NCBI GenBank assembly: GCA_016722515.1 | Contig: JADKJE010000006.1 | Span: 62,001 to 126,000 of the forward strand | Length of the DNA: 64,000 bases | Direction: 5' to 3' | DNA from: Alphaproteobacteria bacterium | GTDB lineage: Bacteria; Pseudomonadota; Alphaproteobacteria; Rickettsiales; JADKJE01 | Shown: positions 33,899 to 43,074 of the stretch, in pieces | Layout: every line of letters begins with the position of its first letter | How positions within the stretch are numbered: position 1 is the stretch's first letter | Position numbers and translations under genes: made by a program | Notes under the pieces: model-generated | What the model was told of the DNA's origin: nothing | The model's input: only the letters and a program-made list of their open reading frames with translations | Databases searched by the model: none

Positions 33899-36042
33899 TC
33901 GCTTGCCCCCTCGTGGTAAATCCACACTTCGGGGTCTTCGACAGGCATCAGACCGCCGTCCGAAGGGGAGCGGAAATGCGTTGGAAGAAGGCGTTTGAAA
34001 ATGGTGGTGATCTCACCCGTGACAGGATCAACGTCAGTTTTGTCAGTCGGCGTTTCCATGCCTTCAACACATAAAAAACCGTTGCGCGAACGTGCCGCAC
34101 CTTCCTTCACAAACTTGATATAGCCTTTGGAAGTCAGCACTTCGATGCGATCACGGATCGAATGTCTGCCACCCAGTTCCGCCTTGTGTTCCCACACCTG
34201 ACAAAACATGCTGCTGGTGTAGAGTTCGCCTTTGCGAGCCTCATCAAAGATGATTTCCAAGATTTTATCGTGCTTCCTGCGGCGTTCCGCATCGAGCTTT
34301 TGGCCGTAATCCTTGTTCACCAGCCGCGCGGATTCGAGTTCCAGTTCGCGCCATCTGCCGTCAATCTTGTCGACGTATTTGTTTTCCAGTCCTTCGCCAT
34401 TGCGGAGCTCAAACATCAATTGCTTGATGCTGCGGCTCTCGTCGGGACGGAACATGATGATGCCCGTGGTGTAGAAACTCCGCAGGCTTCCTGCGCCGCT
34501 CAAGCCTTGAAACGGATCTTCTTCCAGCAGTTTTTTGGTGATTTTCTTGGTGTGGTGGGCAAGGATAACGCCAGCATTCGGGTTGATGCGGTGGCGTACG
34601 CCCTCAATGCGATCCTGCAAGAAAGCAAGCATCGCGCTGTTGTCGTTCTCGCTGCCTGATTTACCGCCGTCATAGACGTTACGCAGCGGATCAATCACGA
34701 TCACATCCACCTCGGACGGAACAAAATGCCCGAGGATGGTATCGACCATTTTTTCAACGCCGCCTTCATCAAGCAGCATCCGCACTTGCGGCGTGACCAC
34801 CAGATTGTCGCGCACGAGCGGCATCAAGTTTGGGTCAATGTTCAGCTTTTTCAGCCGCTCACGCAGGTAAAAATAACCAATCTCCGCTTGCAGATAGAAA
34901 ATCTTGAGCGGTCGCGCGGGTGTCATGCCAAGGAACGATATCCCTGCTGCCATGTAAGCCAGCCAGCAGATCAGCAGATCGCTTTTGCCAACCTTCGGTG
35001 CGCCGCCAAGTACCAGCAATCCACCAGGCGTGAGTATGCGCGGCGCGACAATATCGGACGGCATGGGAGTATCGTCATCCAGATAATGCCCGACCGAAAA
35101 TGCAGGAATAGCCGTAGTGGGGGCGACAGTGGCGCGAGTGGCGGATACCAGAAATGCGCCGATGTCCATGCCTTCAAGCACAGCGTCAGCCGCATCCCAT
35201 TTCTCAGGTTTGCCATTGGGGACGGCAAGCACTGCCAGCGAAGCAACGCCGAGTGTCTTGAGGCGAGCCGCTATGCTTTCCGCATATTTGAACCCTGGCT
35301 CGTCGTGATCAGGCCAAATGATCACATGCTTACCTGCCAAAGGTGACCAGTCAGTTTTGTCAGTTGGTGCGTTTGCCCCATTCATGGCGGTGGTGGCGCA
35401 CACACCAGCATCGATTAATGCCTGCGCGGCTTTTTCACCTTCAACCAGCACAACGGCATTTGCAGCCTTGATGCCTGGTTGATTGTAGAGCGGCCTGATT
35501 TCGGGAGCGCGGTTGCGGCGTGTCTTTACATCCCATGGGCGGAACTGCTTGCCGCTCGGCGGATCATAACGGTAAACGCAGGCGATCAGATTGCCATCCG
35601 CATCCTGATAGTCCCATTTGCCCGTAACAGGGCCAAGGTCTTCCGTTTCAGCCGATAGCACATGCTTTGGAACAGGCTTGCACGGACTGCCCAGCCATTC
35701 ATGAATTGCGCTTATGACATCGGGGAACTGGCTGCGCGTGTCTTTGCCATGCACGCCAGCCCAGAGAGCGATGATGTCGCCACCTTCACCCGTCGCAAAA
35801 TCATGCCACTGACCAGCTTTCGTGCCGTTCAGTTCAACAACGAGGCTGTCGCCTTTGTTGCCATGAATATCACCAACATGAAACTTTCCGTTCCTGATGA
35901 CGCCAGCTGGCAATAGGTAATGCAAAGCCTCGCGTAGCCTGCCGAGAAGCAGTGATTTAATCTCATCAACTGAGATGGTTGCTTCTTCTTTGGGTGTGGT
36001 TTGGGTGCGTGCATCGTTAAAATCTTTCCAGTCATGACTCAT
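33895..36042 (-). CDS. Toprim / RepA-like primase-helicase
   Basis: About 715 aa from the ATG at 36042 (MSHDWKDFNDARTQTTPKEE). The N-terminal region covers a primase-like part (GDIHGNKGDSLVVELNGTKA GQWHDFATGEGGDIIALW) and a Toprim domain (NAVVLVEGEKAAQALIDAGV near residue 200, with IIWPDHDEPG). A RecA-like hexameric helicase of the AAA_25/RepA type follows with Walker A GGAPKVGKSDLL near 347 and Walker B VIVIDPLRNVYDG. A C-terminal winged helix may bind DNA. It is the likely replication protein of the prophage. Confidence 0.9.
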   Translation of the reverse strand: MSHDWKDFNDARTQTTPKEEATISVDEIKSLLLGRLREALHYLLPAGVIRNGKFHVGDIHGNKGDSLVVELNGTKAGQWHDFATGEGGDIIALWAGVHGKDTRSQFPDVISAIHEWLGSPCKPVPKHVLSAETEDLGPVTGKWDYQDADGNLIACVYRYDPPSGKQFRPWDVKTRRNRAPEIRPLYNQPGIKAANAVVLVEGEKAAQALIDAGVCATTAMNGANAPTDKTDWSPLAGKHVIIWPDHDEPGFKYAESIAARLKTLGVASLAVLAVPNGKPEKWDAADAVLEGMDIGAFLVSATRATVAPTTAIPAFSVGHYLDDDTPMPSDIVAPRILTPGGLLVLGGAPKVGKSDLLICWLAYMAAGISFLGMTPARPLKIFYLQAEIGYFYLRERLKKLNIDPNLMPLVRDNLVVTPQVRMLLDEGGVEKMVDTILGHFVPSEVDVIVIDPLRNVYDGGKSGSENDNSAMLAFLQDRIEGVRHRINPNAGVILAHHTKKITKKLLEEDPFQGLSGAGSLRSFYTTGIIMFRPDESRSIKQLMFELRNGEGLENKYVDKIDGRWRELELESARLVNKDYGQKLDAERRRKHDKILEIIFDEARKGELYTSSMFCQVWEHKAELGGRHSIRDRIEVLTSKGYIKFVKEGAARSRNGFLCVEGMETPTDKTDVDPVTGEITTIFKRLLPTHFRSPSDGGLMPVEDPEVWIYHEGASE

Positions 36043-36773
36043 GCATTCCCCTCCCAACACCGCTGTCGGTAGGAGCAGAATCGGCATTCGTAATATTCAG
36101 GGTCGGCGGTGAAGCGCGGCATCAACTCGCCAGTTTCCGTGGCACGCAGAATCATCACAGCGCGATCACTTGCTGCCTGCGCGGTGGCAGCATCAAACGG
36201 TACGAGCTCGTGATAAATCTCGGCGGTGTCTTTATTGACGGCGGTAAACAGCGCGGGATTGCGTGAAATACCCGAAACCGTGCCTTCCATATATGCCTCG
36301 GCATAGACGGGCTTGGATTTCGCCACACCATTTTTGACGGTGTCCTTCCATGACTTAGCATTCATGGATTTGCACTCCCACAACATCGGGAAGCTCAAAC
36401 CCAATTCCTCGGGCGCACCATTGATAATGCCGTCGACATGGCCACGGATGCGGCCGCCAGCAACAGAGAAACCAAAGGCTTCACCGTTTTGCTTTCGTGT
36501 GAATAATTGCAGACCAGCGGCTTGAAGCCATTTGATCGCCATATCTTCAAAGGCGTGACCAGCGGCAAAAATACGCAGCGTTTGCCCAGAGAAATCTTCA
36601 TCCTTCGGCGTATGCGTATATTCGTATTGAAGCGCACGCTGGCAGGAAACGCCAAGCCGTGACGCGCCCATATAGTCGCGCTCGGGTTTGGTTTTCTGTT
36701 CTGCCACCAACGCCGCATCAATCAGCGTGTTGAGTGTTTCGGTAAAGGTGGGTCTGTGATTAAAATCTAACAT
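36039..36773 (-). CDS. RecB/Cas4-like PD-(D/E)XK exonuclease
   Basis: A 244-aa nuclease with the core GGRIRGHVDGIINGAPEELG and PMLWECKSMNAKSW, giving the D-x(n)-E-x-K catalytic pattern. A C-terminal Cys group (YYECRFCSYRQRCW) with an N-terminal SCQRAL Cys resembles the iron-sulphur cluster of Cas4/AddB-type nucleases. It presumably works as a phage recombination exonuclease with the Sak4-like ATPase and the ssDNA-binding-like protein of this operon. Confidence 0.85.
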   Translation of the reverse strand: MLDFNHRPTFTETLNTLIDAALVAEQKTKPERDYMGASRLGVSCQRALQYEYTHTPKDEDFSGQTLRIFAAGHAFEDMAIKWLQAAGLQLFTRKQNGEAFGFSVAGGRIRGHVDGIINGAPEELGLSFPMLWECKSMNAKSWKDTVKNGVAKSKPVYAEAYMEGTVSGISRNPALFTAVNKDTAEIYHELVPFDAATAQAASDRAVMILRATETGELMPRFTADPEYYECRFCSYRQRCWEGNA

Positions 36774-36967
36774 CAGAACGGCACCTCCGAGCTACCCTCG
36801 CGCATGCGATCCTGATAAGCTGTGACCACCACTTCGATGATGGTAAGCACCTCATGCTTCGTCATTTCCGCGAAAGAACGGTGCATGCCAATCTCGGCGA
36901 CATATTCGCCAAGTGGCTTCAACGCTGCTGCCATGCAGTCTTTTTCAAAATCGGTCGGGTCAATCAT
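36773..36967 (-). CDS. Small helical phage protein (DUF6511-like)
   Basis: A 64-aa protein, MIDPTDFEKDCMAAALKPLG EYVAEIGMHRSFAEMTKHEV then IIEVVVTAYQDRM. The helical pattern 'GEYVAEIG...F...T..E....IE.VV.AY' is similar to the tail of DUF6511 proteins, though the Cys ribbon of that family is absent. It lies between helicase and nuclease with coupled starts and stops. The function is unknown. Confidence 0.65.
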   Translation of the reverse strand: MIDPTDFEKDCMAAALKPLGEYVAEIGMHRSFAEMTKHEVLTIIEVVVTAYQDRMREGSSEVPF

Positions 36968-38619
36968 GCTGCCCTCCCGCGAATCGCGTTCTGAATAGCT
37001 TGCTGGTTAAAGCGCATGGTCATCAGTGCCGAGGCGCGATAGCGCGTCAGGCCGTAATCGTTGCGGTGCTCTGGTAGCCAGTGAAGCTGCTTTTCCGTTG
37101 CTGGCTGGTGCAGCCATGAACGGGTTTTGTGAGCCGTGTCCTCGCTTTCAAAGAGGTTGAGGTAATCATCCGCTGAGGCGAAACACACAATGCGTTCCCC
37201 CGAAGCCAGCAATTTCGGCTGCTCATTCTTGCGACCGCCAACGGCGTGCCAGTCACCATCTTTAATAAACACACCAGCCCAGGCGTTGAAACCCGTCGCC
37301 ACGAAGTAGCGGTCGTCATTATTCAGGTCGCACCACAAGAAACTGGAACGCTTCAACAGGTCGATTTCCGTCATCACGAAATCGTTGCTGCCCAACGTCT
37401 TGGAAGTGTTCGCACTTTCCCATACATAGCCGCACAGCGCACATTCTCTGGTGGCAATGGGAACGGATGCGCCACATTCAGGGCAATCCTTATAAGGCGC
37501 GTCACCATCCTGATTGTGATCATCCAGATCAACTTCCTGCTCAAGCGCACCGTGAATCAGACTTGCCGTGCCAAAATCCAGCACGATGCAGTCTTTTTTC
37601 ACCACGCCTGGATGCTCATTGGGATCAATCGTGCGGAGGCCGCGACCGATCATCTGCACCATGGTGGATTTGTAAGAGCTTGGACGCAGCAACACCACAC
37701 AGGCAGTGGGCGGGAAATCCCAGCCTTCGGTCAGTACCGCCACATTAACAATCACTTGCGCTTCGCCCGAGGTGTAAGCGGCGATGGTATTATTGCGTTC
37801 GGTTTCTGACATATCGCCATGCACGAACACGGCAGGCACGCCAGCGGCGTTAAAACTCGCCGCCACATCCTGTGCATGTTTGACGGTAGAGCAGAACACC
37901 ACGGTTTTGCGATCACCCGCTTTTTCCTGCCAGTGTTTCACTACCGCATCGTTAATCGGCACAGTGTTCATGATATTGGCAACCGCGCCCATATCGTAAT
38001 CAAGTGCGGTTTTGCGGACTTTGCTCAGTTCGTCGCGCACACCCACATCCATCACGAAAGTGCGTGGTGGAACGAGGTGACCAGAGGCGATCAGTTCCTT
38101 AACGGTGATCTGATCAGCCACATTGCTGAAAATAGGACGCAAGCCCAGCTTATCGCCACGGTTCGGCGTAGCGGTCATACCCAGCAGCTTGACGGCGGGG
38201 TTGACCTTCTGGGCGTGTTCAATCACGCGCAGATAGCTGTCAGCCCGTGCGTGGTGCGCTTCATCAATTACCAGCGCGTCCAGCACCGGCATGGTGGCGA
38301 GGTTGCTTTCCCGCGACAGGGTCTGCACCATGGCAAATGTCACATCGCCATGCCACGTCTTGATAGAAGCGTTATAAACGCTGGTGCTGAGGTGTGGATT
38401 CACGCGCTTGAATTTGGTCTGGTTTTGAACCGTCAATTCATCGCGGTGCGCCAACACGCACGCCTTGCTGATATCGTCTTTGAACAAGTCACCGAGCACC
38501 GCTGAAAGCATAATGGTCTTGCCGGCACCCGTCGGGGCAACGGCCAGCGTGTTTCCATGCTCTTTCAGGGCTGCTACCGTGTTGGCGACAAGCTCTTTCT
38601 GTCTGGGTCTCAGTAACAT
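36964..38619 (-). CDS. Superfamily 2 DEAD/DEAH helicase
   Basis: A 551-aa helicase. Motif I is APTGAGKTIML near residue 30, motif II VIDEAHHARAD, motif III GMTATPNRGD, and motif VI MVQMIGRGLRTI. A four-Cys zinc ribbon follows (CPECGASVPI and CALCGYVW), and the C-terminal domain carries HWLPEHRNDYGLTRYRASAL. It resembles the UvsW/RecG-like phage helicases of alphaproteobacterial phages and probably helps replication restart or recombination. Confidence 0.92.
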   Translation of the reverse strand: MLLRPRQKELVANTVAALKEHGNTLAVAPTGAGKTIMLSAVLGDLFKDDISKACVLAHRDELTVQNQTKFKRVNPHLSTSVYNASIKTWHGDVTFAMVQTLSRESNLATMPVLDALVIDEAHHARADSYLRVIEHAQKVNPAVKLLGMTATPNRGDKLGLRPIFSNVADQITVKELIASGHLVPPRTFVMDVGVRDELSKVRKTALDYDMGAVANIMNTVPINDAVVKHWQEKAGDRKTVVFCSTVKHAQDVAASFNAAGVPAVFVHGDMSETERNNTIAAYTSGEAQVIVNVAVLTEGWDFPPTACVVLLRPSSYKSTMVQMIGRGLRTIDPNEHPGVVKKDCIVLDFGTASLIHGALEQEVDLDDHNQDGDAPYKDCPECGASVPIATRECALCGYVWESANTSKTLGSNDFVMTEIDLLKRSSFLWCDLNNDDRYFVATGFNAWAGVFIKDGDWHAVGGRKNEQPKLLASGERIVCFASADDYLNLFESEDTAHKTRSWLHQPATEKQLHWLPEHRNDYGLTRYRASALMTMRFNQQAIQNAIRGRAA

Positions 38620-38631
38620 TCTGCCACCCCC

Positions 38632-39219
38632 TTACTGTGCCCAGGAAGGCATATTGCCCGCTGGTTTTTGGGGTTGGCTCGGCGATGCGGCAGCAGCTGG
38701 TGCGGCGGTATAACCACCACGACCCATCAATGCGGCATATTCCTTATTGTCGCTGGTGACGGCGTATTTGATGACGTTTTTGTCATTGCCGTTCTGGTCT
38801 TTCTCAATATCCGCCCGCGCAAGGAACTCGATCCCGTCAAGATCGCCGAGGCCGTTAATGCGGCGTGCGTTTTGAGCAGCGGGTGAATTATCCTTGTTGC
38901 CGAGGCCACGCGCGGAATTGAGGATGCCCTTGATTAACGAGCGTCCAATGTTAGCCCATTCTTCGCCTTTTTCACTGTGCAGCCCAATCAGGCTCCAGAT
39001 TTTACGGCGGGCATACTGGCCTTCCAGCACCACAAACTCAGCGTTCAGGTAAACTGCGCCGCTGGTGGCGTTGCGGGTGGCGTATCCGCCAGTCCAGCCT
39101 TTTTGCTCATTATTGTGACCACCTGGTTTGATGGTCATACGCACTTTAACGAGAGTGCCTTTTGGCAGCGGATCAAAACTGTTCTGATCTTCTGCATTGT
39201 TGAAATCGTTCCAGCTCAT
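38632..39219 (-). CDS. Probable single-stranded DNA-binding / recombination mediator protein
   Basis: A 195-aa protein: MSWNDFNNAEDQNSFDPLPK followed by GTLVKVRMTIKPGGHNNEQK, AVYLNAEFVVLEGQYARRKI and the end GNMPSWAQ. The beta-rich core with a Pro/Ala/Gly tail and a short conserved tip, and its place beside the Sak4-like ATPase, are like DUF669-type ssDNA-binding proteins of phages. I infer an SSB role without a firm family match. Confidence 0.65.
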   Translation of the reverse strand: MSWNDFNNAEDQNSFDPLPKGTLVKVRMTIKPGGHNNEQKGWTGGYATRNATSGAVYLNAEFVVLEGQYARRKIWSLIGLHSEKGEEWANIGRSLIKGILNSARGLGNKDNSPAAQNARRINGLGDLDGIEFLARADIEKDQNGNDKNVIKYAVTSDNKEYAALMGRGGYTAAPAAAASPSQPQKPAGNMPSWAQ

Positions 39220-39222
39220 AAA

Positions 39223-40080
39223 TTATGCTCCTTGTGTTTCGGTTGTTTGGGGGATTGCGTGGGTCAGGCGTTCAGACGCGGGGCGCACTTTGCCTTTGAC
39301 CTTTTCCATGAGCCGTCCGAGATGCGGCTCCTCCATGAGTTCCAGCCGCCCTGAGCGATCTTTCGCGGGGAAGCCTTGTTCATTGAGGGTGTGGCAAATG
39401 AAGGCGCGGAAGGATGCGCCGCTCTCGGTCGGCATTTCCGCCATGGTGATCACTTGATCAACGATGCCAGGGAGTTCGAGGCCAGTTTTGCTGCCCTCAA
39501 TCTGCGGCTGGTAAACACGGCGGTTAAAGTCATCCAGCTTCTCGTCGAGGATGCCGACAAACCAGATGTTCTTGCCGCGCGTGTGCTGCAGGTGGGTGAG
39601 CCAGCCGATCATTTCCTGACCGTGAAGTCCGTAAGCACCGCGCGTATCTGGCTTGCCAGTTTTTTCGCTGAATGCTTGCGGTTGCCCTTTGCACCAGTTG
39701 AAGCAGAGGCGACCCGCTACTGTGATACTGTCGATAAAAATGGTGTCGTATTTATCGAGTGCAGCAGGATTGCCGTAGCGTTCACACACCGCAGCATAAT
39801 GCGCTGGGCTGTAAGGCTGGTCATCGCGCAAGGATGGATTAGCCCCACCGATAAACACTGCAAAATCACGGCATTCCTGCCAGGTGCGCGGACGGATGGT
39901 GTCGCCTTGCCAGCCTTCAATCGCCAGATCGCCAGCCTCAAGATCAAAGAACAGCGTGGTTTCGGAAGGCATCGTCCATAACAGGGACGTTTTTCCGATA
40001 CCGCTTTTGCCAAAAATACAGCCTTTGATACCCTTGGTTTCCTTCAGGCGTTCATCGGCACTGATGATGGGGAGCGTCAT
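39223..40080 (-). CDS. Sak4-like RecA-fold ATPase
   Basis: A 285-aa ATPase with Walker A FGKSGIGKTSLLW near residue 25, Walker B YDTIFIDSITVAGRLCFNW, and a conserved middle part HGQEMIGWLTHLQHTRGKNI. It is a phage RecA-like single-strand annealing/recombination NTPase (Sak4, AAA_24). It overlaps the following gene by 4 bp and, with the SSB-like and exonuclease genes, forms a recombination set. Confidence 0.88.
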   Translation of the reverse strand: MTLPIISADERLKETKGIKGCIFGKSGIGKTSLLWTMPSETTLFFDLEAGDLAIEGWQGDTIRPRTWQECRDFAVFIGGANPSLRDDQPYSPAHYAAVCERYGNPAALDKYDTIFIDSITVAGRLCFNWCKGQPQAFSEKTGKPDTRGAYGLHGQEMIGWLTHLQHTRGKNIWFVGILDEKLDDFNRRVYQPQIEGSKTGLELPGIVDQVITMAEMPTESGASFRAFICHTLNEQGFPAKDRSGRLELMEEPHLGRLMEKVKGKVRPASERLTHAIPQTTETQGA

Positions 40081-40370
40081 TCTGCACCCCCTTTGCGGGC
40101 AAGCGCATCAAGGATATTTTCACCGCCGAGTGCGCCTTTGCTGCGTGCCTCTTTGTAAAGACGGCGAATGGCGTAAGCGCATGTGGTGATCGCATCCGCT
40201 TCCTTGTCCAACGCCAGCGCAGCAAATTCCAATTCATCAAGAGTGGCTTCCGCAATTGGCTTGATGATTTCTTCATGAATCGCACCCAGTGCAGGGATGC
40301 GGATGTTTTCAGGCAGCTTTTTTGCCGTGTAATCATCTTTGAAAAGCTTTTCGAGTTTGGATTTAAACAT
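40077..40370 (-). CDS. Small helical phage protein
   Basis: About 97 aa from the ATG at 40370 (MFKSKLEKLFKDDYTAKKLP); an extension upstream overlaps the preceding gene without need. It is all helical, with LDELEFAALALDKEADAITT and AYAIRRLYKEARSKG. I recognise no named family. It is coupled by 4-bp overlap to the Sak4-like gene, so likely part of the recombination operon. Confidence 0.65.
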   Translation of the reverse strand: MFKSKLEKLFKDDYTAKKLPENIRIPALGAIHEEIIKPIAEATLDELEFAALALDKEADAITTCAYAIRRLYKEARSKGALGGENILDALARKGGAE

Positions 40371-40371
40371 T

Positions 40372-40575
40372 TTATTCTCCTTTGGTTGGTTGGTTTTTGG
40401 CGCGTTGACGGCGTTGAACTTCGAGCGCACCGTCCAGCCACTTGCGAAGCAGCTTTGCTTTGCGTATGGACTCGTCGGCATCGCGGATAAGTTCTTGGAT
40501 TTCCTGCTGACTAAGGTTGGCGATCTCGCCGATCTTCATGTGCGTCAGCTGCTCGAGGGTGATGCGCGTGCTCAT
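40372..40575 (-). CDS. Small charged helical protein
   Basis: A 67-aa protein, MSTRITLEQLTHMKIGEIAN LSQQEIQELIRDADESIRKA, probably two helices. The start overlaps the HTH gene stop (4 bp), and the next gene starts 2 bp after its stop. No family is recognised. Its coupling suggests it is real. Confidence 0.6.
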   Translation of the reverse strand: MSTRITLEQLTHMKIGEIANLSQQEIQELIRDADESIRKAKLLRKWLDGALEVQRRQRAKNQPTKGE

Positions 40576-40802
40576 GCAACCCCCTCTGGCTCGGAAGCCA
40601 TGTTTTGCTGGGCGAGTTGCCGAATTGCGCCTTCGTCGTGCGTGGCTTCATACGCATCGACTTCTTCTTGCCGATAACGAATGCGTCCGCCGATTTTGAT
40701 AAAGTTTGGGCCAACGCCTAACCACCGCCACCGCTCTAAGGTGCTTGGTGATATTTTCCAGCGTTGGGCCAGTTCCTTGGGATTAAGGAATGTTCCAGTC
40801 AT
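40572..40802 (-). CDS. MerR-like/excisionase helix-turn-helix protein
   Basis: A 76-aa HTH_17 protein: FLNPKELAQRWKISPSTLER WRWLGVGPNFIKIGGRIRYR QEEVDAYE, the same fold as excisionases. It is the first gene of the leftward early operon and has an AAGGAG ribosome-binding site. It could act as excisionase for the recombinase module or as an early regulator. Two direct repeats lie upstream (40806-40905). Confidence 0.82.
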   Translation of the reverse strand: MTGTFLNPKELAQRWKISPSTLERWRWLGVGPNFIKIGGRIRYRQEEVDAYEATHDEGAIRQLAQQNMASEPEGVA

Positions 40803-40847
40803 TGATGCTTCTCCTTGGTTTGTTGATGTAACCAGGGAGAATTTCGC

Positions 40848-40900
40848 AGGTGACTGGTGAGGAGTTAGAGCCTCAGCTTGTTAGGAGATTGGTGAGGAAT
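40848..40900. repeat. Pair of TGGTGAGGA direct repeats before the early operon
   Basis: On the + strand GACTGGTGAGGAG and GATTGGTGAGGAA occur about 40 bp apart, upstream of the leftward HTH gene. They match at about ten consecutive positions. They may be operator half-sites for the early promoter. Confidence 0.35.
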
Positions 40901-40905
40901 GCGGA

Positions 40906-41094
40906 TTAATTGATCCGAAGGTGGCATGTGCCACGTGGGTTGCCGTACTCGATAAGTTGTTTCCAAGATGTGTGGCCCTTGAACAGATCGGTAATGCGAC
41001 GGGTACTATCTATGCCAATGGCACTCATAATTTCCGAGGTCTTGGCGGATTTTTGGCCTTTTTTTATAGCTGGATGAGATTTGTACGAACGCAC
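40906..41094 (-). pseudogene. Probable C-terminal extension of the zinc-finger-like gene, behind an in-frame TGA
   Basis: Translated from 41100 downwards this frame reads QCVRSYKSHPAIKKGQKSAK then SEIMSAIGIDSTRRITDLFK and TSWKQLIEYGNPRGTCHLRI. It is in the same frame as the gene at 41101-41808 and separated from it only by a TGA. The part looks like a winged-helix tail. A GTG at 41094 could start it independently, but there is no clear ribosome-binding site. It may be a nonsense mutation, readthrough or two genes. Confidence 0.45.
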
Positions 41095-41100
41095 GCACTG

Positions 41101-41808
41101 TCAGCCTGGGAAATGGTGCGTTGTGCCGTTCAATGTTACGTTACGGTAATCGGCTGAATGCGTAAGTTGGCCATTCTCAGCGGGCTGGTTGTTCCACATC
41201 CGCTCAAGCACGTCCGCATTGAGGAAGCTCTTATCGGGCTTATCGCCCAGGCAGAGCATTAGAGAAACGGCACGGTGCGCGGCAATTTTCTCTGGATTCT
41301 GCTGGTGAGGAGATGTGAGGAAGATCATGCCAGTTTCGTCGGCCAGAGCCGCGATACCGTCATCTACTGCTTTCTTTGATGAATCATAGCCACGGCATAG
41401 GAAAATGGGGCGGAGTTTCTTTTCCAGCCGCGCCGAGCCAATTTTCCAGCATGTGCCAGTGATTATATCCTTGGTTTTGTCCGTGGCGGCAATACTGAGG
41501 GATGTGCGTGCGGCTTCGATCAGCCATTCATGGGAAGCCTGATATTGCATCACCTGCTTGGCAGTGAAAGATATATGGCCAGCGTCAACGCAGTAGCCTT
41601 TGAAGGTGGTAGGATCGACAATGATGTCGTGAGGTTCATCGCACTGCGGACACAAAAGGCGGCTCACATTGCCCGAATGCACAAGTGCTTTTTCCTTCAC
41701 CAGTGCTTCGAACCATAACTGCCTATCCTGCAGGCCCGCATCGGCGAGAGTGATATGTTCGCCCGTATCGAATATCTGAATCAGCCACTCATGACGGTTT
41801 TTAGGCAT
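41101..41808 (-). CDS. Unknown protein with Cys-rich zinc-finger-like motif
   Basis: A 235-aa protein beginning MPKNRHEWLIQIFDTGEHIT. Residues around 45-75 include LLCPQCDEPHDIIVDPTTFK followed by GYCVDAGH, a CxxC...C...H arrangement that could bind zinc. The rest is alpha/beta, with ALADETGMIFLTSPHQQNPE and HRAVSLMLCLGDKPDKSFLN. No family is recognised. It overlaps the 413-aa gene by 8 bp, so the two are co-expressed. It ends at a TGA directly followed by more open frame. Confidence 0.6.
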   Translation of the reverse strand: MPKNRHEWLIQIFDTGEHITLADAGLQDRQLWFEALVKEKALVHSGNVSRLLCPQCDEPHDIIVDPTTFKGYCVDAGHISFTAKQVMQYQASHEWLIEAARTSLSIAATDKTKDIITGTCWKIGSARLEKKLRPIFLCRGYDSSKKAVDDGIAALADETGMIFLTSPHQQNPEKIAAHRAVSLMLCLGDKPDKSFLNADVLERMWNNQPAENGQLTHSADYRNVTLNGTTHHFPG

Positions 41809-43042
41809 ATTCCTTCTCGGCTGCTGCTTCTGGAGTTTCCGCCTGTTCCGTCACCACATCCTCAAGGATTCCCCATTGCTTCAAGTAGCCTTCGATCATC
41901 TGGCGATCATCCTCTTTCAGATGCTTGAGATCAGAGCCGTTCTTCTTGAGAGAAAGATGGATCACATGGCCACGCTTGCCACCAGCCTTCGGGTGGAAGT
42001 GGAAGCTCAGAACGACATGAAACAGATTGTATTTAGAATATAATGCGCCGCTTTCATCGAAGAATGTGCGAAGCGCATACATATCCGAATCCTTGCCATT
42101 CGCCATCGCGTCCACGGTGAGGATGTGTTTGAAAGGCGTATTGGTGGAAAGATCTAATTTCCGTACCCGCACCACCTCGATGTTGTGCTCTGGCTTCGTC
42201 TGAAGCAGCGGAGCAACGGGACGCGACTTGAATTTATCAATGGCGAAGCGGACAGGTTCAGAGGCAGTGAATTCGGTGGCTTCCTGTTTTAGGATGGCTT
42301 TGGCAAAGGCTTGGCGAACCTGATCGTGATTCTCTTTGCCGCCGTCAACTACCGTGCAAAGCTGTTTTGTCTGCGGGTCATATACCACAGCCGCAACAAT
42401 CGCTTTCTTAGTGCTCACGCGCTGTAGCTTCTTTTTCTCGACCTGAATATTACTGTTTGGAAGATCGTTCACATACACACTGATCTGGCGCGTGCCATCG
42501 GAATAGCGTTTATAAACTTCGCCGCAGCATTCATCACGGTTGTCGAAATTATGGCGGATAATTTTTGCCACCTCGAAGGCGAATTCATTCGCATCCTCCT
42601 CGGTGATGGTTTCGAGCGCATCTTCCATTTTTATGGAGTAGTGCTGCCACGACCTGCCTTCGACTTTGAAATCCACAAAGAGCAGTTCCTCGGCGGTTTT
42701 GAAAAGGGTTTCATTCTCAATGAAAATAGCCATGGCGCGGTGGTGGCTATTTTCCATGGCTTCGAGTTTTGCAGTCATCTCATCTGGCGTATCGCTCGCG
42801 TTGATCAACGCCTTGATGCCACGCTCGCTCGCGACTACGTTGATGCGTTCAAGGTGGGCGTGAATTGGTTCATATTCGGCTTGGGGCAGAGCATTGATCG
42901 CATCTTCAAGAGCGGAGGCAACAGCCTTGTCTTCCTGCTCCCAATCAATTGGTTCAGCAAAGGAAATATTGTGGTGTTCGCAATACGTTTTCCACATAGG
43001 TTTGGGTACGTGACTAACCACTGTTCTGATCGATACTGCCAT
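41801..43042 (-). CDS. Unknown 413-aa protein divergent from the LexA-like regulator
   Basis: A protein without a family I can name. It starts MAVSIRTVVSHVPKPMWKTY and contains LERINVVASERGIKALINAS, WQHYSIKMEDALETITEEDA, then beta-rich parts (GTRQISVYVNDLPNSNIQVE) and KAIVAAVVYDPQTKQLCTVV. The C-terminal third has LSFHFHPKAGGKRGHVIHLS and an acidic tail. It is divergently transcribed from the S24-type regulator across a palindromic operator. It and the overlapping Cys-rich gene form an unknown two-gene unit. Confidence 0.7.
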   Translation of the reverse strand: MAVSIRTVVSHVPKPMWKTYCEHHNISFAEPIDWEQEDKAVASALEDAINALPQAEYEPIHAHLERINVVASERGIKALINASDTPDEMTAKLEAMENSHHRAMAIFIENETLFKTAEELLFVDFKVEGRSWQHYSIKMEDALETITEEDANEFAFEVAKIIRHNFDNRDECCGEVYKRYSDGTRQISVYVNDLPNSNIQVEKKKLQRVSTKKAIVAAVVYDPQTKQLCTVVDGGKENHDQVRQAFAKAILKQEATEFTASEPVRFAIDKFKSRPVAPLLQTKPEHNIEVVRVRKLDLSTNTPFKHILTVDAMANGKDSDMYALRTFFDESGALYSKYNLFHVVLSFHFHPKAGGKRGHVIHLSLKKNGSDLKHLKEDDRQMIEGYLKQWGILEDVVTEQAETPEAAAEKEYA

Positions 43043-43074
43043 ACTCCCATCCCTTTATTTGCCCGTTGATTTTT

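Noticed and set aside
34162..34659. 165-codon + strand frame opposite the primase-helicase
   Set aside because: Shadow frame; no homologous features.
37819..38505. 228-codon + strand frame opposite the SF2 helicase
   Set aside because: Shadow of the helicase; His/Arg/Gln-rich translation without motifs.
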